The position numbers and the translations under genes were made by a program. A stretch of 7,388 bases of DNA from Tissierellia bacterium (lineage in GTDB: Bacteria > Bacillota_A > Clostridia > Tissierellales > Peptoniphilaceae), in the NCBI GenBank assembly GCA_012728775.1, contig JAAYEN010000112.1, forward strand, positions 1 through 7,388. Direction: 5' to 3'. Below the pieces are notes generated by a model. That model saw only the letters and a list, made by a program, of their open reading frames with translations, was not told where the DNA came from and made no database searches. Positions 1 to 5,395 of this stretch are shown piece after piece. How positions within the stretch are numbered: the first letter of the stretch is position 1; each line of letters starts with the position of its first letter.

Positions 1-45
1 AATAATTTGAATAATTGTATTATCAGAATGTCTTAATTTTTCCAT
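1..45 (-). CDS. Unidentified protein, N-terminal 15 codons only (runs off the left edge)
   Basis: On the minus strand an ATG at 45-43 opens a frame that stays open to the window edge and reads MEKLRHSDNTIIQII. A good ribosome binding site, AGGAGTG at 57-51 on the minus strand, lies 5 bases ahead of the ATG, and this is the main reason to believe the gene. It diverges from the 173-658 gene, with 127 bases between the two start codons. Minus-strand promoter elements are weak: a TATATT-like -10 (72-67) and a TTGTGA (98-93) are separated by 20 bases, longer than usual. Fifteen residues are too few for me to recognise a family, and I assign no function. Confidence 0.6.
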   Translation of the reverse strand, partial: MEKLRHSDNTIIQII

Positions 46-76
46 TATATCACTCCTAATAACTATAATATAACCA

Positions 77-99
77 GTTGTAGCTTTAATAATCACAAC
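77..99. promoter_or_regulatory. Short inverted repeat in the divergent intergenic region, possible operator
   Basis: GTTGT at 77-81 is mirrored by ACAAC at 95-99 with 13 bases between them. It lies between the two divergent genes and overlaps the only candidate promoter for the leftward gene. Arms of five bases can arise by chance in AT-rich DNA, so this is a weak candidate. Confidence 0.2.
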
Positions 100-121
100 C
101 ACCATTTGAGAATTAATATTT

Positions 122-150
122 TTGAAAAGTATAAATATTCTTTGTATAAT
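122..150 (+). promoter_or_regulatory. Sigma-A-type promoter for the 173-658 gene
   Basis: TTGAAA at 122-127 and a perfect TATAAT at 145-150 are separated by exactly 17 bases. Transcription would begin near 157, giving a leader of only about 16 bases, just enough to carry the AGGGGG ribosome binding site at 159-164. The TTG of the -35 box is in frame with the gene, so a longest-frame prediction would wrongly start translation there. Confidence 0.8.
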
Positions 151-172
151 AAAGGAAAAGGGGGTTAGAATC

Positions 173-658
173 ATGGCTAGTGAAAGAATAAAATTTGAAA
201 AATTGCCAGATAATATGGAAGAATTTATTTCCTTATCTAATTTGGAGAACCCGAAGGAAACAGCAGCATTATTTGTAATCGCCATTGCTACATATGTAAA
301 AGACAAAGATCTAGGGATAGAAATGATTAATCATCTTAAAGGTCCAGAGAAACTAAATCCTTATGGATTACAGTTTTTAAGAGATTGCTTAAGGGACAAG
401 CCTTATTTGCCCAATTCCTACTTTTTAGGCACTAATCCACAAAACAATTATGAACCGCCCGTACCTTATGAAGTAGAAGTTTTTGAAGACCAAGTAAATT
501 ACGTAGAAGGATACGAAAGAGTTTTGCTCCAAAGCTCTGGTGCAGACAGTAAAAGACTTTTAGTTCTTAGAAGAAAAGGAAACCAATATTTTGTCTGGGA
601 TTATCCAGGAATACTGTCAGGAATTAGAATACCAGTAAAAGACGATAAATGGGCGTGA
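173..658 (+). CDS. Hypothetical protein, probable DUF6935 family (161 aa)
   Basis: I chose the ATG at 173 because AGGGGG at 159-164 sits 8 bases upstream. The in-frame TTG at 122 is the -35 box of the promoter and would give 17 extra, low-complexity residues. The protein has no signal peptide or membrane segment and should be cytoplasmic. An N-terminal helical part (about 1-55) is followed by a conserved-looking stretch with HLKGPEKL (54-61), a run around FLRDCLRDKPYLPNSYF (68-84) and NNYEPPVPY (91-99). The end is likely beta-strand: RLLVLRRKGNQYFVWDY (128-144), then PGILSGIRIP and a terminal DDKWA. From memory this pattern matches DUF6935, a Firmicutes family of unknown function; that match is recall, not a search. 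It appears monocistronic, with its own promoter and a hairpin downstream. No catalytic motif is visible and I propose no biochemical role. Confidence 0.8.
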   Translation: MASERIKFEKLPDNMEEFISLSNLENPKETAALFVIAIATYVKDKDLGIEMINHLKGPEKLNPYGLQFLRDCLRDKPYLPNSYFLGTNPQNNYEPPVPYEVEVFEDQVNYVEGYERVLLQSSGADSKRLLVLRRKGNQYFVWDYPGILSGIRIPVKDDKWA

Positions 659-669
659 TTTCAGTTGGA

Positions 670-743
670 AGTTTAAAGTGATAAGTTAAGAGTTTTTGAC
701 TTCAAAAGTCCAACTCTTAACTCTCAATTTTTAATTGTAAACT
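670..743. repeat. Imperfect intergenic palindrome, possible dispersed repeat
   Basis: The outer arms AGTTTA (670-675) and TAAACT (738-743) are reverse complements. Inside them an 11-bp perfect arm pair AGTTAAGAGTT (684-694) / AACTCTTAACT (712-722) and a 5-bp pair GACTT (698-702) / AAGTC (706-710) close on a CAA loop. A small extra palindrome, CAATT-TTT-AATTG, lies at 725-737. This nested AT-rich symmetry goes beyond a simple terminator and resembles the short palindromic units scattered between genes in some low-GC genomes. Copy number cannot be judged from one window. Confidence 0.4.
684..732 (+). terminator. Possible terminator after the 173-658 gene
   Basis: A 16-bp interrupted stem (684-694 with 712-722, and 698-702 with 706-710) is followed after five bases by a run of five T (728-732). 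The stem is AT-rich and the T run is short and slightly displaced, so termination may be partial. It lies 25 bases past the stop codon, before the asd promoter, where a terminator would be expected. Confidence 0.45.
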
Positions 744-751
744 ATATTTCA

Positions 752-780
752 TTGACATTTTATCTTTATAATTGTATCAT
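752..780 (+). promoter_or_regulatory. Sigma-A-type promoter for asd
   Basis: A perfect TTGACA (-35) at 752-757 and TATCAT (-10) at 775-780 are separated by 17 bases. Transcription would start near 787, leaving a leader of about 47 bases. That is too short for a lysine riboswitch, so asd is not controlled by one here. Confidence 0.8.
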
Positions 781-790
781 TACTAAAAGA

Positions 791-818
791 TTTGTAAGAA
801 ATTTCAGTTTATTACAAA
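791..818 (+). promoter_or_regulatory. Perfect 7-bp dyad in the asd leader, candidate operator or RNA hairpin
   Basis: TTTGTAA (791-797) and TTACAAA (812-818) are exact reverse complements separated by 14 bases, and the spacer itself starts with the palindrome GAAATTTC (798-805). The dyad fills the space between the predicted transcription start and the ribosome binding site AGGGAGG (821-827). It could be a repressor site just downstream of the promoter or a weak leader hairpin. I do not recognise the motif as the site of a known regulator. Confidence 0.4.
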
Positions 819-833
819 AAAGGGAGGATTTTA

Positions 834-1814
834 ATGAAAAAGTACAATGTAGCAGTAATGGGTGCAACTGGGCTGGTTGGCGGAACTATCTTGAATGTAT
901 TAGAAGAAAGAAATTTCCCAATTGAAAATTTATATTTATTTTCATCCAAGAAATCAGCAGGACAAGAAGTCGAATTTGCTGGTAATACTTATGTAGTGGA
1001 AGAATTGACAGAAGCTGCTTTCGACAAGGACATAGATATAGCTATGTTTGCAGCAGGTGGTGCTACTAGTACGAAGTACGCTCCTCTAGCAGCACAAAAG
1101 GGAATAAAAGTAGTAGATAACAGTAGTGCATTTAGAATGGACGAAGACGTTCCTCTAGTAGTTCCAGAAATTAACGGGGACAAAGTTTTAGAAGGAAATG
1201 GAATTGTAGCTAATCCAAATTGCTCTACTATCCAATCCGTGCTTCCTTTGAAACCACTTCAAGATGCTTTTGGAATAAAAAGAGTAATTTATTCTTCTTA
1301 CCAAAGTGTTTCTGGTTCAGGAATGGGTGGACTAAAAGATTTGGAAGAGGGAAATGTGGAATTTTATCCATACCAAATCCAATACAATCTTTTGCCACAT
1401 ATTGACGATTTTCTAGATAATGGATATACAAAAGAAGAAATGAAGATGATTAACGAAACTCACAAAATTCTAGATAATTATGATATTAAAGTAACTGCAA
1501 CTACTGTAAGGGTTCCAGTAAAATACGCTCATTCGGTTTCAATAAATGTGGAATTTGAAAGAGCGTTTGAGATGGAAGAAGTGTATGAAGCTTTAAAAAA
1601 TTATCCAGGAATAGTAGTAGAAGATGATGTGGAAAATAAAGTTTATCCAATGCCACTAAATGCTGAAGGAAAAGATGAAGTTTTTGTAGGAAGAATCAGA
1701 AGAGATTTCAGCGTAGAAAATGGAATTAACTTCTTCTCTGTAGCAGATAATATAAGAAAAGGTGCAGCGACAAATGCTGTACAAATTGCAGAAGAACTTG
1801 CTAAAAAATTATAA
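834..1814 (+). CDS. asd: Aspartate-semialdehyde dehydrogenase (326 aa)
   Basis: Asd reduces L-aspartyl-4-phosphate with NADPH to aspartate 4-semialdehyde, the branch-point intermediate for diaminopimelate/lysine, threonine and methionine; it is cytoplasmic. The N-terminal nucleotide-binding motif GATGLVG is at residues 10-16, SSKKSAG at 37-43, FAAGGATS at 72-79, and VVDNSSAFRM at 93-102. The nucleophilic cysteine is Cys130 in NPNCST. The C-terminal catalytic/dimer domain carries NLLPHID (185-191), VRVPV with Arg226, the probable catalytic His233 in HSVS, and VGRIRRD (285-291). Length and motif order fit the Gram-positive type. The start is fixed by AGGGAGG six bases before the ATG. The gene has its own consensus promoter and ends in a strong terminator, so it is monocistronic, with no dap, hom or lysC neighbour in the window. 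Confidence 0.97.
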   Translation: MKKYNVAVMGATGLVGGTILNVLEERNFPIENLYLFSSKKSAGQEVEFAGNTYVVEELTEAAFDKDIDIAMFAAGGATSTKYAPLAAQKGIKVVDNSSAFRMDEDVPLVVPEINGDKVLEGNGIVANPNCSTIQSVLPLKPLQDAFGIKRVIYSSYQSVSGSGMGGLKDLEEGNVEFYPYQIQYNLLPHIDDFLDNGYTKEEMKMINETHKILDNYDIKVTATTVRVPVKYAHSVSINVEFERAFEMEEVYEALKNYPGIVVEDDVENKVYPMPLNAEGKDEVFVGRIRRDFSVENGINFFSVADNIRKGAATNAVQIAEELAKKL

Positions 1815-1843
1815 AATATAATAATAGTAAATATTAAATAATT

Positions 1844-1902
1844 TAGCCTAGGGTTAAGTTAGACAATTGGATTTGTTTGACTTGGACCCTAGGCTATTTT
1901 TT
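1844..1902 (+). terminator. Strong intrinsic terminator after asd
   Basis: Perfect 11-bp arms at 1844-1854 and 1886-1896 (TAGCCTAGGGT / ACCCTAGGCTA) are extended by a second 11-bp helix, 1856-1866 with 1873-1883, which contains two G-U pairs. The hairpin closes on the 6-base loop 1867-1872 and is followed directly by six T (1897-1902). The only interruption in about 22 bp is a small asymmetric loop (T1855 against G1884-G1885). It begins 30 bases past the asd stop and insulates asd from the operon downstream. Confidence 0.93.
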
Positions 1903-1966
1903 ATAAATTCCTATTCTAATTCAGTCATTTATTATCTAATCATTTTATGATAAGATAAAGGTTAGC

Positions 1967-1993
1967 GAATCTAATAAAATGTTTATTTGATTC
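1967..1993 (+). promoter_or_regulatory. Leader hairpin just upstream of the yybS ribosome binding site
   Basis: GAATC (1967-1971) pairs with GATTC (1989-1993). After one T-T mismatch, AATAAA (1973-1978) pairs with TTTATT (1982-1987), closing on the loop ATG (1979-1981). The hairpin ends 7 bases before the GGGAGG site at 2001-2006. It could be an operator dyad or an RNA structure affecting translation of the first cluster gene. I could not find a convincing -35/-10 pair between 1903 and 2000; TATGAT at 1946-1951 is a possible -10 without a good -35. Confidence 0.4.
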
Positions 1994-2000
1994 TCGTGAC

Positions 2001-2006
2001 GGGAGG
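2001..2006 (+). promoter_or_regulatory. Ribosome binding site that fixes a TTG start for yybS
   Basis: GGGAGG lies six bases before the TTG at 2013. A nearer ATG at 2008 is in another frame, only two bases from the site, and hits a stop after 18 codons, so TTG is the better start. Confidence 0.8.
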
Positions 2007-2012
2007 TATGTT

Positions 2013-2945
2013 TTGGAGTTTAAAGATCAAGAAAATTATAAAGAACTTGGAAAGCTATTACTAATGGGAGTAGTTGTAGGTTTTCTAGGATATACTTTTT
2101 TTGGAATTTTTTATATATTTTTCCCAATGCTATTTATGGAATCCTCTGTAAAAAACGGCATTTTACCCACCATGGGTGTTATGCTGGGGGTTAGTGTAAT
2201 TGTCGGTTTGATATTTAATTTGTTAGCGGGATTGTCTTTGTTTTTTGTTTTTGCTCCTATGATACTGGCTTTTCACTATATGGTTACGTCAAAAAAAGGT
2301 TATATGCCTACGTTGATACTTATGGTAGTGGCTTTAACTTTGAGTTCCGTATCCTTGCAACTAGGTCTTACTCCCCTTGGGAGTGTGAATATAGAAGAAA
2401 TTTCAGAGGAACTAATTCAAACTCAAATAGATGAAATAGATGAAGATCTTACGGGTCTGGAAGCTAGTAGATTGGAAGAAAATTTAAGATTTATTAATGA
2501 AATGAGTATAAAATTAATTCCTGGATTGTTTTTTATATTTATTTTAATTATCGTATACTTAAATTACGTTATGGTAGGACGGAGGCTCCTTCGCCAGGGA
2601 ATATTGATAAATCAACCTCCAATTTTTTCAAATCTACAACTGCCTAGAATTTCCATACTAGTTTTTGGTATAATAATAGGAGTAGTATTAATTTTACAAA
2701 ATTCAGGGATGGAAATTTACGAAGTGATATATTTAAATTCCATAATGGTATTTGGATTGTTATTTTATGTAAATGGACTTGCCTTGGTATCTAATCTTTT
2801 AGGACGAGTTAAAATGCTTAATTTTATTAAAACATTTATTATTTTAGCAATGGTCTTTTTTATACCTGCTGGAGCAGTGGCGTTAATCTTAGGTGTTTTA
2901 GATACTCTAGTGAATTTTAGAAAGATTAGAATAAAGAGAGAGTGA
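2013..2945 (+). CDS. yybS: YybS-like multi-pass membrane protein (DUF2232, 310 aa)
   Basis: This is an integral membrane protein of the DUF2232/YybS family, whose function is not established. Hydrophobic segments fall at about residues 15-42, 51-70, 71-90, 98-118, 168-188, 212-230, 240-263 and 272-300, suggesting eight membrane spans. A charged, acidic, coiled-coil-prone loop occupies about 126-165. The C-terminal LGVLDTLVNFRK resembles the family's usual ending of a Gly-x-x-Asp near the last span followed by a basic tail. Translation starts at TTG 2013; the next in-frame Met (residue 18) lies inside the first membrane span. The gene precedes gdpP by 4 bases, the same order as yybS-yybT in Bacillus subtilis, which supports the family call and suggests a membrane role linked to c-di-AMP phosphodiesterase or the replication cluster (inference). 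Confidence 0.88.
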   Translation: MEFKDQENYKELGKLLLMGVVVGFLGYTFFGIFYIFFPMLFMESSVKNGILPTMGVMLGVSVIVGLIFNLLAGLSLFFVFAPMILAFHYMVTSKKGYMPTLILMVVALTLSSVSLQLGLTPLGSVNIEEISEELIQTQIDEIDEDLTGLEASRLEENLRFINEMSIKLIPGLFFIFILIIVYLNYVMVGRRLLRQGILINQPPIFSNLQLPRISILVFGIIIGVVLILQNSGMEIYEVIYLNSIMVFGLLFYVNGLALVSNLLGRVKMLNFIKTFIILAMVFFIPAGAVALILGVLDTLVNFRKIRIKRE

Positions 2946-2949
2946 GAAT

Positions 2950-4968
2950 TTGGAAAAATTTAGACATTTAAAAGAGTATAAATTTGTACTTTCCATTTTA
3001 ATAATTATCATCGTCATGCTCTTCATTTTAAATGAGGTGGCTGGTTTTGTGAGCTTAATTTTGGCAGGAGTAATTTTATTTGATATTGCCAATAAAAGAG
3101 AAGAACTACAACTTAGAGAAACTGCACAAATTGAAAAATTATGTGAAAACTTCGACTCCGCTGCCCAAGATTCAGTTTTTAATATGCCCTTTCCTTTGGT
3201 ATTAACAGATGACTTGGGAAATATTAATTGGTATAATCCACCACTTTTAAAACTTTTAGGTGAACAAGATGCCGTGGGCGAGCATATAGATGAAATCATA
3301 GATGGGTTTGTATTTGAAAAATTGAAAGTAAATGAGATTAGACAATCAGAAATACACGTTTTTGATGCTAATTACAATTTGTTTCATAATAGGGTAGAAA
3401 AGACGGATGGAGAAGTCATTCATATTTTTTATTTTGTAGATAATTCAAAATACGATCAGTTGAGAGAAAAATATACTGATAGAAAAATAGGATTTGGACA
3501 CATATACATCGATAATTACGATGAAATAGGTCTTGGAAAAAAAGGATATTTAAAAAGCGTAATTATCGCAGAAGTTGAAAACAAGATTATGGAGTATTTC
3601 ACTTCCAAAGATGCCATAGTTAGACGTTATGACGACGACAAATATATAGCAGTTTTTAATCAAGTAAGTTTGAGAACTATGATTAATGAGCGATTTTCCA
3701 TTTTGGATATCGTTAGGGAAATTGGAAAACAAAATGACTCCACTATAACTTTGAGTATTGGAATTTCAGAAACCTTAGATAGTATTCCTGAATCTTATGA
3801 AGAGTCCAGAGCGGCTGTAGATTTGGCTTTAGGGCGTGGTGGAGACCAAGTAGTTGTTAGAACTAAAGAGGGCCATGAATTTTTCGGTGGAAGAACCCAA
3901 GCTAGGGAAAAAAGAAATCGTGTAAGGGCTAGAGTAATTGGAAACTCTTTGGCTAATTTAGTGGAAGAGGCTTCAGAAATATTTATTATGGGTCATAAAA
4001 ACGCTGACATGGATAGTATCGGCTCGGCCATTGGAATGTTAGGGGCAGTAAGGCGAATGGAAAAAGAAGGCTTTATTGTCTTAAATGAAGTTAACCCAAG
4101 TATTAAAATAATTATGGACGCTATGAAAAGGGAAGCTCTAGAAATTAATGAATTTATTATAGATTCCGATCAAGCCATTGATATGGCACAAAAGAGTAAG
4201 TCTTTGATAATAATGCTGGACAATCACAAAATTTATATGGCAGAAGAACCAAGACTTTTCAATATGGTGGACAAAGTGGTAGTTATAGACCACCACAGAC
4301 GGGGAAATGACGGTATAGAAAACGCAGTGCTTTCGTATATCGAATCCTACGCATCTTCCACTAGCGAATTGGTAACGGAAATATTGGAATATATGGATCC
4401 TGATATGAATATCACCACCTTTGAAGCGGAAGCCATGATGGCAGGTATTGTAGTGGATACTAAAAATTTCACTTTCCAAACTGGAGTGAGAACCTTTGAA
4501 GCTGCATCTATACTTAGACGTAACGGTGCTAATCCTATCAAGGTGAATAAATTTTTCCATGAAGATTTAGACACTGTAAGATCCAGGGCGAAAGTAGTTC
4601 ACGATGCGGATATAGTGAGAGATGAAATAGCAATAGCTAAACTAGATGAAGAAGGAAATTCCAATGTTTTAATAGCTGCTCAAGCGGCGGATTCATTGTT
4701 AAATATAGTAGGTGTTAACGCATCCTTTGTGCTTGTGCATAAGGAAGATTATATACACATATCAGGAAGAAGCACGGGAGAAATTTCTGTGCAGCTGATA
4801 TTAGAAAAATTGGGCGGAGGGGGACATTTAGTTTCCGCAGCGACCCAAGTTTACAACGTCACTATGGAAGAAGCTTATAATAAATTGCTTCAGGCTATAG
4901 ATATATATTATGAAGAAATAGAAAAGAAGGAGAATACAGATGAAGATAATATTATTGAAGGATCATGA
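2950..4968 (+). CDS. gdpP: Cyclic-di-AMP phosphodiesterase GdpP (YybT), 672 aa
   Basis: GdpP hydrolyses the second messenger c-di-AMP to pApA and so affects potassium/osmotic balance, wall stress and beta-lactam tolerance. Two membrane segments (about residues 12-28 and 30-46) are followed by a degenerate PAS-like region (about 65-165) and a degenerate GGDEF-like domain (about 175-305, with RRYDDDKY at 225-232 and no GGDEF signature). The DHH catalytic domain has GHKNADMDSIG (348-358; His349, Asp353, Asp355), LDNHK with Asp424, DHH at 447-449 and VVDTKNF with Asp503. The DHHA1 domain ends with GRSTGEISVQ (606-615) and GGGGH (622-626). All expected metal ligands are present, so it should be active. 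Length fits the roughly 660-residue family. The TTG start follows the yybS stop by 4 bases with only a purine-rich site (2933-2942), suggesting translational coupling; the next in-frame Met (23) lies inside the first membrane span. Confidence 0.97.
   Translation: MEKFRHLKEYKFVLSILIIIIVMLFILNEVAGFVSLILAGVILFDIANKREELQLRETAQIEKLCENFDSAAQDSVFNMPFPLVLTDDLGNINWYNPPLLKLLGEQDAVGEHIDEIIDGFVFEKLKVNEIRQSEIHVFDANYNLFHNRVEKTDGEVIHIFYFVDNSKYDQLREKYTDRKIGFGHIYIDNYDEIGLGKKGYLKSVIIAEVENKIMEYFTSKDAIVRRYDDDKYIAVFNQVSLRTMINERFSILDIVREIGKQNDSTITLSIGISETLDSIPESYEESRAAVDLALGRGGDQVVVRTKEGHEFFGGRTQAREKRNRVRARVIGNSLANLVEEASEIFIMGHKNADMDSIGSAIGMLGAVRRMEKEGFIVLNEVNPSIKIIMDAMKREALEINEFIIDSDQAIDMAQKSKSLIIMLDNHKIYMAEEPRLFNMVDKVVVIDHHRRGNDGIENAVLSYIESYASSTSELVTEILEYMDPDMNITTFEAEAMMAGIVVDTKNFTFQTGVRTFEAASILRRNGANPIKVNKFFHEDLDTVRSRAKVVHDADIVRDEIAIAKLDEEGNSNVLIAAQAADSLLNIVGVNASFVLVHKEDYIHISGRSTGEISVQLILEKLGGGGHLVSAATQVYNVTMEEAYNKLLQAIDIYYEEIEKKENTDEDNIIEGS
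4927..4932 (+). promoter_or_regulatory. rplI ribosome binding site inside the gdpP coding sequence
   Basis: AAGGAG lies 7 bases before the rplI ATG at 4940 and is read as part of the lysine/glutamate-rich tail of GdpP. It supports this ATG even though the two genes overlap by 29 bases. Confidence 0.85.
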
Positions 4969-5386
4969 TCAATTAGGTAAAGCAGGAGAAATGGTAGAGG
5001 CGAAAGACGGCTATGCTAGGAACTTTTTAATTCCTAGAAAAGTGGCGATTGAAGCTACACCAGAAAACCAAGCTAACTGGGAAATAGAGCAACAAAAGAG
5101 AAAAGAAGAAGAAGCAATCGCTATAGAAGAAGCGAATAAATTAAAAGAACAAATTGAAAGCCTTACTATTAATATTGAAGCAAAAGGTGGACAAGGGGGA
5201 AGATTATTCGGCTCCATCACTAACAACGAAATATCTAAAGCACTAAAGGAACAAGCAGATATAAATATTGCAAAAAATAAAATTGAATTAGATGAAAATA
5301 TAAAGACAGCAGGAGTAAAAGAAGTAACCATAAGAGTTTATCCAGAAATAACAGCTAATCTTAAAGTAAACGTAGAAGCAAAGTAG
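4940..5386 (+). CDS. rplI: 50S ribosomal protein L9 (bL9, 148 aa)
   Basis: bL9 binds 23S rRNA near the base of the L1 stalk and reaches along the ribosome surface, helping to maintain reading frame. The N-terminal domain shows the family signature: MKIILLKDHDQLGKAGEMVE (1-20), followed by KDGYARNFLIPRKVA (22-36). A long charged connecting helix covers about 41-76 (EIEQQKRKEEEAIAIEEANK). The C-terminal rRNA-binding domain contains GGRLFGSIT (86-94) and ends in a beta strand. Length matches the usual roughly 150 residues. The gene starts inside the 3' end of gdpP (29-base overlap, different frame) and stops 9 bases before dnaB, so its expression is tied to both. The position between gdpP and dnaB is standard for Firmicutes. 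Confidence 0.98.
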   Translation: MKIILLKDHDQLGKAGEMVEAKDGYARNFLIPRKVAIEATPENQANWEIEQQKRKEEEAIAIEEANKLKEQIESLTINIEAKGGQGGRLFGSITNNEISKALKEQADINIAKNKIELDENIKTAGVKEVTIRVYPEITANLKVNVEAK

Positions 5387-5395
5387 GTGTAAAAT

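Noticed and set aside
122..172. In-frame TTG start giving a 178-residue version of the first rightward protein
   Set aside because: The TTG is the -35 box of a near-consensus promoter, so it lies upstream of the predicted transcript. The ATG at 173 has the good ribosome binding site.
781..833. Riboswitch or T-box in front of asd
   Set aside because: The predicted leader is only about 47 bases and has no terminator hairpin or T-box sequence, too small for a lysine riboswitch or T-box.
2008..2010. ATG as alternative start for yybS
   Set aside because: It is in a different frame, too close to the ribosome binding site, and the frame stops after 18 codons.
2907..3299. 130-codon minus-strand frame across the yybS/gdpP junction
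   Set aside because: Its Ser/Lys-rich composition is typical of antisense reading, it crosses two real coding regions, and it has no initiation signals.
3537..3543. Seven-A run in gdpP in phase to act as an A-AAA-AAA slippery site
   Set aside because: No stimulatory structure or meaningful alternative frame is evident downstream, and full-length GdpP has all its domains without a frameshift.
4138..4560. 140-codon open frame on the minus strand inside gdpP
   Set aside because: It lies antisense to the conserved DHH domain, its translation resembles no family (rich in His, Phe and Tyr from antisense codons), and no ribosome binding site or promoter supports it.
5011..5331. 106-codon minus-strand frame opposite rplI
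   Set aside because: It is fully antisense to well-conserved L9. The apparent hydrophobic stretch comes from reading Glu/Lys-rich helix codons in reverse.
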